Source: Candidatus Methylomirabilota bacterium (GTDB lineage: Bacteria; Methylomirabilota; Methylomirabilia; Rokubacteriales; DASRDR01). From it: 44,759 bases of DNA. The notes under the pieces were generated by a model that saw only the letters and a program-made list of their open reading frames with translations, was not told the origin of the DNA and did no database searches. The position numbers and the translations under genes are program-made. The stretch covers positions 1-44,759 of the forward strand of contig DASYQW010000193.1 of assembly GCA_036005065.1 (NCBI GenBank). The letters run 5' to 3'. Below, in pieces: positions 7,718 to 14,235 of the stretch (positions are counted from its first letter, which is position 1; each line of letters starts with the position of its first letter).

Positions 7718-10650
7718 GGGGGGAGTGGCCCCTCGATCCGAAGGCGATCGAACCAGACCCCCGTGCCGCCGCGGTAGAGGCATGGAAACTCCAGGACCGC
7801 CGCCCGCGGGAGCGTGAAGGGGACCGCCAGCTCGACGTATCGTCCGGCGTCGCCGACCTCGGCGCCCAGGAGCTCACGGCCACCGACGATGGAACCGAGC
7901 GAGGCCGCCTGGGCGCCACACCACGCGAAGGGCGCGGCGCCGACTCGGTCGAGCTTGACGCGCACCCAGAGCCGATACCGCCCCGCCGGGTAGCCCCGGA
8001 GCGGCCCGCTCCAGAGACGGTCGCGCGGGGTCCGCCGCGGGTCGGCGTAGCCGGCCACGCCCTCGCTCGACTCCGGATCGTGCCGCTCCAGCAACTCGTG
8101 GCCGAGGGCCTGGACCTCGAAGACGGGCGCGGGGTCGGGTAGATCGGCGAAGGCCCCCGCCACCGAGTCCACGGCGAGCCAGCCAGCGCCTGCCCACTTG
8201 ACGCGGTATTCCACGCTGGCCGGCTCATCGAGCCGGAACGGGACCGGGACGTCCTCGAAGGTATCTGCCGGATGCACGGTCCGCGTCCCCAGCACCCGCT
8301 GGCCGCTTGCCGCGGTCACCTGGAGCTCCGCCGCGCTGCCGTGGCCGCGAAGGCGGAAGACTGCCCGGAACGGGCCCACCGGCAGCATGCGGTAGGGACC
8401 GAAGATGACGAATCCCGGGCGATCCCGTCCGGCCCGGGCCAGCACCACGCGGCCGTTGGACGCCTCGGGGTCGATCGTGATGACCCCCGTCTCGCGCGGA
8501 AGGGACTCGGCCTCCCAGAAGAGACCCAGCGGGCTGCGGGGAGCGGCGGCGGCGCCGTTCCCCGGCCGCTCGCGGACGCGGAACACCCAGAGCGGGTCAC
8601 CGTCGGCCGCCGGCGCCAGGAGCTCCAGGAAGCGCGACGTCCGGAGATTCGCGAGCGTGAAGGCGGGCCCGAAGGCGCTCACCTTCATCGGAAAGGCGTC
8701 GCGGTCGAAGATGATCTGTCGCACGTGAAGCCGCCGGAGGGTCGCGTACTCGGACTCGCCGACCACGCCGATGTTGAGCGCCTCGAGCGCCCGGTAGACG
8801 TCGGTCACGTAGCTGCGCTCGATCCAGGCCGAGTAGCCGTTGAGCATCGGCACCCGCGTGAGCGTGGTCGTGTAGAGATAGATCGCCGAGAAGGAGCTGT
8901 CCCCGGGCCAGAGCGGAAGGTAGAGGGCCCGCGCGCCGCCGGTGCGGATCGTCTCGTAGGCGGACCCTGCCGTCGGCAAGAGACTCAGCCCGGCCGGGCG
9001 CCACGGGTGGTACTCGGCGGCGATGCCGAGCGCCAGCGCGGCGGCGAGGGCCGTCCGCCCCCACGATCGAGCCGCCTGGCGGCCGAGCGCCTCGACGGCG
9101 ACCGCGGCCAGGATCGCGAGGGCCAGACTCGCGACCACCTGGAACTTGGCCGGCTGCCGGACGAAGTTCCAGAAGGGCACGAGGTGAAAGGCCGCCTCGA
9201 AGAGCGGCACGACCGTGAGCCGCGGGCCCAACGAGAGGGCCCCGCTCAGGACGGCGACAGGCACGAAGGCCCAGAGGATTCGGCGGCGCGGTTCGGGCGG
9301 CGTCCGGGCCAGGGCGACCGCCCCGACCAGCGCCAGGGCGACGGGGAGCGCGCCGGGATAGATCGCGCGGTTGGCGGTCGGGTTCACGCGCGTGAAGAGG
9401 TCGGCGGTCACCGGCGAAAACAGGAGCACCTCGTGGAGCGAGCGGCCGGCACCCGCCACCGAGCGGGTGAGGAGCGCGCCCCGCAGCGCGAGCAGAAAGC
9501 CCGCGCCGGCTCCGGCCCCGGCGCCCGCGACGAGGAGCGGGAGGATCGGCACCCGCCAGAGCGCCCCCGCTCGGAGGAGCCAGCCCGCGTGGATCACGAT
9601 CGGGAGCGCGAGGGCGACGAGCGCCAGCTTCGCGCCTCTCCCCGCGCCCAGCCCGGCCCCGGCGGTGGCGAGCCAGGGGAGAAGGGCGTGGAGGCTTCGC
9701 CGGGCAGCCAGGCGCCCGTCGGGCGCCACGCCGCTGGCGCGGAGCCAGCCCGCCGCGCACTGCCAGACGGTCAGGGCGCCGAGCGCGACGACGAGGCCGA
9801 TGGCGAGCCGGGCGCCGGCCGGCGGGTCCCACCCCTGTAGGCGCAACAGGGCGAGCGCACCCCACGCGGGCGCCGCCGCGATCGCGAGAGCGAGCACCCA
9901 GTGTCCGGGGCCGACCCCCAGGGCATCCCGCGCGAAGCCGGCGAGCCCCACCCGGGCCAGGAGGTAGAGCGGGAGGCCCAGCGCCGCGAAGTAAAAGAAG
10001 TGGGGCTCGACGATCGCCAGCGACAGGAGCGCGATCGCGCAGGAGACGCCGCCGGCGACGGAGCCGGCCAGGGCGCCTTCCAGCCCCCACAGCGCGAGCG
10101 GGACCAGGAAGTAGGCCAGCCCGGCCGGATGCCCGCCGAGGAGCGCGCCCAGGCGATAGGGCGCGCACGCGAAGACCGCGCCCGCCACCAGCGCCCCCCA
10201 GCGGCCGATGCCGTACCGGTGCGCCAGGAGCGCGGCGGCGAGGCCCGCCAGCGGAAACGACAGGAGGACGAGCAGGTTGTAGGCGAGGCGCGGCCCGGGG
10301 ACCGAGAGTGGAAGGTAGAGGAGGGCCAGCGGCAGGAACGTGTTGGGCAGGTTGAGGCGGGGCCCGTCGGTCGCGAACTGGTACGGGTCGCGGAGCGGCG
10401 AGGCGCCCGCGCCCACCCGGTCCCGAACGAGCCAGAGGTAGTAATAGAACTGGAGATAGTCGCCCTGGATCCGCCAGGCGGTCTCGCGCCCCTCCGAGGG
10501 GACCGCGGCGAACGGGAGGGCGTCTCCGAGGTGGGCGACCAGCGGGAGCGTGTAGAGGGCGGCGAGGACCAGAAACGCCAGGGCGACGCCGAGCGTCGCG
10601 GGGCGTCCGAAGCGCTCGAGGTTACCGGGCGAGCCGGCCGGCGAGCCCAA
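7714..10650 (-). CDS. Large multi-pass membrane protein, paralogue of the downstream gene
   Basis: The frame is open to 10878, but the upstream part overlaps a glycosyltransferase gene. The best start inside the overlap is a TTG at 10650, giving 978 residues, 29 bases into the neighbour; no ATG or GTG lies closer, so the start is uncertain. The N-terminus (LERFGRPATLGVALAFLVLA) is a membrane helix, followed by a loop (GDYLQFYYYLWLVRDR, DPYQFATDGPRLNLPN) and many more helices. The region before the C-terminus shares LYLPLWPGDSSFSAIYLYT and RVPMLNGYS with the downstream paralogue. Two beta-sandwich modules begin near residues 710 (FWEAESLPRETG) and 843 (FEVQALGHELL). The gene arose by tandem duplication or shares a recent ancestor with its neighbour. 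Glycan-related function is inferred from context and fold. Confidence 0.72.
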   Translation of the reverse strand: MGSPAGSPGNLERFGRPATLGVALAFLVLAALYTLPLVAHLGDALPFAAVPSEGRETAWRIQGDYLQFYYYLWLVRDRVGAGASPLRDPYQFATDGPRLNLPNTFLPLALLYLPLSVPGPRLAYNLLVLLSFPLAGLAAALLAHRYGIGRWGALVAGAVFACAPYRLGALLGGHPAGLAYFLVPLALWGLEGALAGSVAGGVSCAIALLSLAIVEPHFFYFAALGLPLYLLARVGLAGFARDALGVGPGHWVLALAIAAAPAWGALALLRLQGWDPPAGARLAIGLVVALGALTVWQCAAGWLRASGVAPDGRLAARRSLHALLPWLATAGAGLGAGRGAKLALVALALPIVIHAGWLLRAGALWRVPILPLLVAGAGAGAGAGFLLALRGALLTRSVAGAGRSLHEVLLFSPVTADLFTRVNPTANRAIYPGALPVALALVGAVALARTPPEPRRRILWAFVPVAVLSGALSLGPRLTVVPLFEAAFHLVPFWNFVRQPAKFQVVASLALAILAAVAVEALGRQAARSWGRTALAAALALGIAAEYHPWRPAGLSLLPTAGSAYETIRTGGARALYLPLWPGDSSFSAIYLYTTTLTRVPMLNGYSAWIERSYVTDVYRALEALNIGVVGESEYATLRRLHVRQIIFDRDAFPMKVSAFGPAFTLANLRTSRFLELLAPAADGDPLWVFRVRERPGNGAAAAPRSPLGLFWEAESLPRETGVITIDPEASNGRVVLARAGRDRPGFVIFGPYRMLPVGPFRAVFRLRGHGSAAELQVTAASGQRVLGTRTVHPADTFEDVPVPFRLDEPASVEYRVKWAGAGWLAVDSVAGAFADLPDPAPVFEVQALGHELLERHDPESSEGVAGYADPRRTPRDRLWSGPLRGYPAGRYRLWVRVKLDRVGAAPFAWCGAQAASLGSIVGGRELLGAEVGDAGRYVELAVPFTLPRAAVLEFPCLYRGGTGVWFDRLRIEGPLPP

Positions 10651-11806
10651 TGTCCCGATAGACCTCGAGGAGGCGCCCCCCCAGCACCGGCCAGCCGAAC
10701 TCGGCGACGGCCCGTTCCCGCGCAGCCTGGCCGCGGAGCTTGCGCTCGCCGGCGTCCTGGAGAAGTCCGCCACAGGCGTCGGCGAGCGCGGAGACGTCGC
10801 CGAGGGGCACGAGGACGCCGGTCTCCCCCAGAATCTCCCGCGCGACCGGTCCATCGTAGGCGATCGTCGGCAAGCCACACGCCATGTAGTTGAGCAGCTT
10901 GCCGTTGGCCTCGGTGGTGGAGCGCTTCGGGCTCACCGCGACCTCGCCGAGAGCGAGGTAGCGCGGAGCCTCGTGGTAGGCGATGCCCCCGGTGACCGTG
11001 ACGGAGCCCTCGATCCCCTGCCGGGCCGCCTCCCGGCGGTAGCGGTCTTCGTTCGGGTAGCCCATCAGGAGGAGGTGCGCGTCCGGGACCGCTCGGACGA
11101 CCGCCGGCCAGGCGGCGAGGAGGTCGTCGACGCCCTGGTAGGGCGTGAGGACCCCGAGGTAGACGACGACCCGCTTCCCGTCGATTCCGAGCCGGTGCCG
11201 GAGGGCGTCGGCCGGGATCCCCGGCCGGAACACTTCCGGGTCGACGCCATCCGGCAGCGGCACGATGCGGCGGGCCGGGACGCCCCACCGTTCGGCGAGC
11301 TCGCGGGCGAGCCACGTCGAGGACGCGAGGATCCGGGTCGGCCCGCGGAGGATCGCCCGCTCCAGGCGCCGGACGACGGCGGGAAGCGGACCCCGGGCCG
11401 GCAGGGTGCCGTGGTCCACGAGCTCCCCGGTCAGGCTGCCCTGGAGGTCGGCGACCGCTGGACGTCCGATGAGGCGGCCCAAGAGGGACGCCAGCGCGGC
11501 GCCCTCGTGGAGGTGGCCGTGGAGGACGTCGGGCCGGAAGCGCCGGGCGGCGCGGGCGGCGGTCAGGAACAGGATGACGTCGAGGTAAGGCTTGTGGATC
11601 GAGAAGCCGACCGGGAGCCGGCGCACCCAGCCGAGGCGCGGCGTTCGGGTCGTCGGGACGTCGGGGACGTCCCGGCCGACGTGGTACGTCGCGACGAGGA
11701 CGTCGACGCCGCGGGCGCGGAGCGTCCGGGTCTCCTCGAAGATCCGGACGTGGCACCCGCGATCGCCGAAGAACGGCGTGGGCGCCAGCATCAGGACGCG
11801 CATCAT
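10622..11806 (-). CDS. GT4-family glycosyltransferase
   Basis: This is a 394-residue GT-B enzyme. The N-terminal domain opens with RVLMLAPTPFFGDRGCHVR, where the small-residue loop accepts the acceptor sugar. The C-terminal nucleotide-sugar domain has VVVYLGVLTPYQGVDDLL, LLLMGYPNEDRY and the donor-site block SPKRSTTEANGKLLNYMACG, with the acidic and lysine residues usual in GT4. No membrane segment is seen, so it should act at the cytoplasmic face on a lipid-linked acceptor. Two ATG codons stand in tandem at the start (11804-11806 and 11801-11803), and no Shine-Dalgarno sequence is evident. Donor and linkage cannot be read from sequence. Confidence 0.88.
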   Translation of the reverse strand: MMRVLMLAPTPFFGDRGCHVRIFEETRTLRARGVDVLVATYHVGRDVPDVPTTRTPRLGWVRRLPVGFSIHKPYLDVILFLTAARAARRFRPDVLHGHLHEGAALASLLGRLIGRPAVADLQGSLTGELVDHGTLPARGPLPAVVRRLERAILRGPTRILASSTWLARELAERWGVPARRIVPLPDGVDPEVFRPGIPADALRHRLGIDGKRVVVYLGVLTPYQGVDDLLAAWPAVVRAVPDAHLLLMGYPNEDRYRREAARQGIEGSVTVTGGIAYHEAPRYLALGEVAVSPKRSTTEANGKLLNYMACGLPTIAYDGPVAREILGETGVLVPLGDVSALADACGGLLQDAGERKLRGQAARERAVAEFGWPVLGGRLLEVYRDIGLAGRLAR

Positions 11807-11840
11807 CTTCGGAGGGAGGCTGCCAGCGAGCGAGTCATCG

Positions 11841-11932
11841 CGGGGGGAGGCAGGCCCGATCCGGTCGCTGAAGAGCGACCGGCCCGGCTTTGCCGGGAGG
11901 GCCGTCGGAGGGGGGCTCAGCCCCCCTCCGAT
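11841..11932 (+). repeat. Type-A triple-hairpin intergenic repeat, copy 1
   Basis: The element starts with GGGGAGGCAGGCCCGATC (11844-11861), identical in all three type-A copies. Three palindromes follow: CCGGTCGCT/AGCGACCGG (11861-11882), CCCGGC-TTT-GCCGGG (11883-11897) and a long CGGAGGGGGGC/GCCCCCCTCCG stem (11906-11930). The last stem ends two bases from the stop of the radical SAM gene and could act as its 3' hairpin. See 30969 and 38957 for the other copies. Confidence 0.75.
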
Positions 11933-12973
11933 TCAGACGCGGACCAGCCTCCGGAGCCACCCGTACGACATCACGTGGTCGGAGATGAACGCCTTGAGGT
12001 AATCGGTCGGCACCCCCATCACCTGGTGTCGCCAGATCCGATCACACGAATAGCAGGGGAGATCCTTGGGCACGTCGCCGCGCGCCATCTGGTCGCGGAG
12101 CTGGACGAGCCGCGTGTCGTTCCAGATCTCCCGCAGGGGCTTGTCCCGGAGGTCCCCCATGCCGAGCTTTCCGAAGAAATCCTGGGGGCAGGCGGTCACC
12201 GTTCCGTCCCAGTAGATCGTCGAGGAGTACCAGAGGAAGGTGCACGGCGTGAACCGGCGGCCGTCGGACAGGAGCGCATCGCGGGAGAGCTCCGGCATGA
12301 ACACGTCGCCGGCCCAGTTGTGCGGGGTGCGGAGCACGACCCGGTCGAGCGGGAGCCCCGCGAAGTTCGCCAGAAACTGGCGGCGCAGCCGCTTGAGCTC
12401 GGCCTTGGGCGGAGCGCCGATCTCCATCACCTGGAGCACCGTGAAGGGCCGCTTCGATCGGAGATCGCGCTTCAGCTCGAGGAACCGCTTGAGGTGGTCG
12501 AGCGCCCACTCGAACTTCGCGCCCACGCGATTCTTCTCGTACATCCCCTTCTCGTATCCGTCGAAGGAGCACGACATGAAGTCGAGGCCGGCCTCGATGA
12601 GCGCCCGCGCCTTCTTTTCGTTGAGGAGCGTGATGTTCGTGTGGATGCGGGTGTAGAGGCCCCGCTCCCGCGCGTAGGCGACCATCTCGGGGAGCCCGGG
12701 GTGCATCGTCGGCTCGCCCCGATGAAAGAGGTTCACGTCGTAGGCATGGTCCGCGACCTGATCGATGATCCGCTTGTAGAGGGCGAGGTCCATGAAGCCG
12801 TGGTCTTTCTTCTCGATGTCCCTGTTGGGACAGTAGCCGCAGCGGAGGTTACAGTGGCTGGTGGACTCGATCCAGAGCCGCACGGGGAGCTGAGGAACTC
12901 GGCTCCGTCCGGTCTTGTAGGCCCAGTAGATCCGGGCCAGGCGGGCAAAATGCCGGAATTGGCGACGATCCAC
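11933..12973 (-). CDS. Radical SAM protein with SPASM-like C-terminus
   Basis: This 346-residue protein has the radical SAM cluster motif CNLRCGYC, with C41, C45 and C48 binding the [4Fe-4S] cluster that cleaves S-adenosylmethionine. HRGEPTMHP is the GGE-like SAM-contact strand. The C-terminal part (PCTFLWYSSTIYWDGTVTACPQ, then LREIW and CYSCDRIW) has the cysteine spacing of SPASM/twitch domains, which bind auxiliary iron-sulfur clusters. The first ~30 residues are basic and helical. Relatives occur in polysaccharide and peptide-modification clusters. Here it lies among glycosyltransferases, so a sugar or lipid-carrier modification is plausible but unproven. A TATAAT hexamer lies 7 bases upstream of the start, so transcription may begin almost at the ATG. 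Confidence 0.85.
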   Translation of the reverse strand: MDRRQFRHFARLARIYWAYKTGRSRVPQLPVRLWIESTSHCNLRCGYCPNRDIEKKDHGFMDLALYKRIIDQVADHAYDVNLFHRGEPTMHPGLPEMVAYARERGLYTRIHTNITLLNEKKARALIEAGLDFMSCSFDGYEKGMYEKNRVGAKFEWALDHLKRFLELKRDLRSKRPFTVLQVMEIGAPPKAELKRLRRQFLANFAGLPLDRVVLRTPHNWAGDVFMPELSRDALLSDGRRFTPCTFLWYSSTIYWDGTVTACPQDFFGKLGMGDLRDKPLREIWNDTRLVQLRDQMARGDVPKDLPCYSCDRIWRHQVMGVPTDYLKAFISDHVMSYGWLRRLVRV

Positions 12974-12979
12974 CCGTTG

Positions 12980-12985
12980 ATTATA
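12980..12985 (-). promoter_or_regulatory. Candidate -10 box (TATAAT) of the radical SAM gene
   Basis: On the minus strand the sequence reads CTGCTATAATCAACGGG, with a perfect TATAAT only 7 bases from the ATG at 12973. In such GC-rich DNA this hexamer stands out. No convincing -35 box lies 17 bases upstream. If used, the mRNA would be leaderless or nearly so. Confidence 0.45.
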
Positions 12986-13011
12986 GCAGACGGCGCCGTC
13001 GGACCCACGCG

Positions 13012-13069
13012 CCTCGCTTCGCGCGGAGTCCGAGCCCGCGAAAATGGTTCCGACACCCCCTCCGAAACC
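13012..13069 (-). repeat. Degenerate type-B repeat remnant
   Basis: The minus strand here reads GAGGTTTCGGAGGGGGTGTCGGAA, then a short GC-rich inverted repeat (CCGCGCGAAGCGAGG). It shares the GGAGGGGG and TGTCGGA words of the type-B elements at 16970, 35466 and 35598 but lacks intact stems. It lies between the stop of the rmlD-like gene and the start of the radical SAM gene. The assignment is tentative. Confidence 0.35.
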
Positions 13070-13933
13070 TCAGAGGTGGCCCTTGGCCCGGAGATAGGCC
13101 GCCAGCGCCTCCGGCCACGGCCGCAGCGGGGCGAGGCCGAGAGCCGTGGCGCGCGTGTTCAGGAGCACCGAGTTCGAGGGACGGCGCGCCGGCGCGCCGA
13201 AGGCCTCGCTGCTGGTCGGGGCCAGCGCCGGCCGCAGCCCGCACAGCTCGAAGGTCCGGCCGGCGAACTCGAGCCAGGAGCAGGCGCCCTCGTTGGTGAG
13301 GTGGTAGATGCCGCCGGGCGGGTCGACCGCGAGCAGGCGGGCCACGCCCTCGGCGAGGTCGGCCGTGTAGGTCGGCGTGAGCACCTGATCGTCGACGACG
13401 CGGATGGGCTTTCCCTCGCGGGCGAGCCGCAGCATGGTCTCGACGAAGTTCCCGCCCTTCCCGCTCGAGCCCGCCACGCCGTAGAGGCCCGAGCTGCGAA
13501 TGACGAGATGCCGCGCGCCCGCGCCTCGCAAGAGGTGCTCGCCGGCCAGCTTGGAGACCCCGTACGCGTTGAGCGGGGCCGGCGGGGCGTCTTCGGCGAA
13601 CGGGCCGGGGCCGCCCCCGCCGAAGACGTAGTCGGTGCTGAAGTGGACCAGACGGGCGCCCTGGCGCTCGCACACCCGGGCGAGATGGTGGACGGCGACC
13701 GCGTTGACGAGGAACGCCGGGCGCGGGTCCGCCTCGATGTCGTCGACGCGGTGAAAGGCGGCGGTGTTGATCACCACGGCCGGGGCGGCGGCGGCGATCG
13801 TGCGGGCCACGGCCGCCTGGTCCGTGACGTCGAGCTCGTGGCGCGTGAGGGCCACCAGGGCGGGACCCTCGAGGAGGGCGGCGAGATCGGTGCCGAGCTG
13901 GCCGCTCGCTCCCAGCAGGAGAATGGGCTTCAT
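13070..13933 (-). CDS. rmlD: dTDP-4-dehydrorhamnose reductase-like protein (RmlD family)
   Basis: The 287-residue Rossmann-fold protein has the NAD(P) fingerprint G8-x2-G11-x2-G14 (LLLGASGQLGTDL), the VINTAAFHRVDDIE block, FSTDYVFGG and the catalytic pair Y124/K128 (YGVSK). All are hallmarks of RmlD, which reduces dTDP-4-keto-L-rhamnose to dTDP-L-rhamnose. Length matches the family (about 285-300). No rmlA, rmlB or rmlC is in the window, so the rest of the pathway would be elsewhere, or this enzyme acts on another 4-keto sugar. The start ATG has no clear Shine-Dalgarno sequence; a TATAGT hexamer sits about 16 bases upstream. Confidence 0.88.
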   Translation of the reverse strand: MKPILLLGASGQLGTDLAALLEGPALVALTRHELDVTDQAAVARTIAAAAPAVVINTAAFHRVDDIEADPRPAFLVNAVAVHHLARVCERQGARLVHFSTDYVFGGGGPGPFAEDAPPAPLNAYGVSKLAGEHLLRGAGARHLVIRSSGLYGVAGSSGKGGNFVETMLRLAREGKPIRVVDDQVLTPTYTADLAEGVARLLAVDPPGGIYHLTNEGACSWLEFAGRTFELCGLRPALAPTSSEAFGAPARRPSNSVLLNTRATALGLAPLRPWPEALAAYLRAKGHL

Positions 13934-13948
13934 GCCACGCCGCCGCCC

Positions 13949-13954
13949 ACTATA
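13949..13954 (-). promoter_or_regulatory. Candidate -10 box (TATAGT) upstream of rmlD-like gene
   Basis: The minus strand reads CTGATATAGTGGGCGG, an AT-rich hexamer in GC-rich surroundings, about 16 bases before the start codon. There is no clear -35 element. The prediction rests on composition and position only. Confidence 0.3.
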
Positions 13955-13957
13955 TCA

Positions 13958-14230
13958 GACTGTACCGGAGTAACCCGGCGCCTACGACCGACTGTGCGCT
14001 GCATGGAGAAGCCCTCCCACCAAACTGGGGCGGGAGCGCATCGTGCCGCTCCCCCCCCAGACCCCCCCACCACGGGCTGTTCCAGGTTCATCCATCCGGC
14101 TGCGCTCCGCGCCGGGGAACTCCGAGCGGCGGCTTGGCCGCCGCGCCCACCCACCCATCCCGAGAGGTGGGGGAGGTTTGGGAGGGGGCCCCAAAGGGCG
14201 AAGCCCGTCCAAACAGAGGCCCCCTCCCAT
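13958..14230 (+). repeat. Type-B double-hairpin intergenic repeat (copy B1) filling a 302-bp gap
   Basis: The 302-bp gene-free stretch 13934-14235 holds this element and no ORF I would support. It starts with CCGGAGTAAC...GCGCCTACGACCGA, which resembles the lead of the copy at 35598. Minor inverted repeats follow near 14011-14035 and 14097-14114. Next come the small stem GCGGCGGC-TTG-GCCGCCGC (14126-14144) and GGTGGGGGAGG, then a large stem GGGAGGGGGCC (14180-14190)/GGCCCCCTCCC (14218-14228) with a nested GGGCGAAGCCC. The large stem ends 7 bases from the stop of the gene at 14236. Confidence 0.7.
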
Positions 14231-14235
14231 GAATA

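Noticed and set aside
5621-7777. A 718-codon plus-strand frame opposite the membrane-protein gene
   Set aside because: Charged low-complexity composition, antisense to a supported gene.
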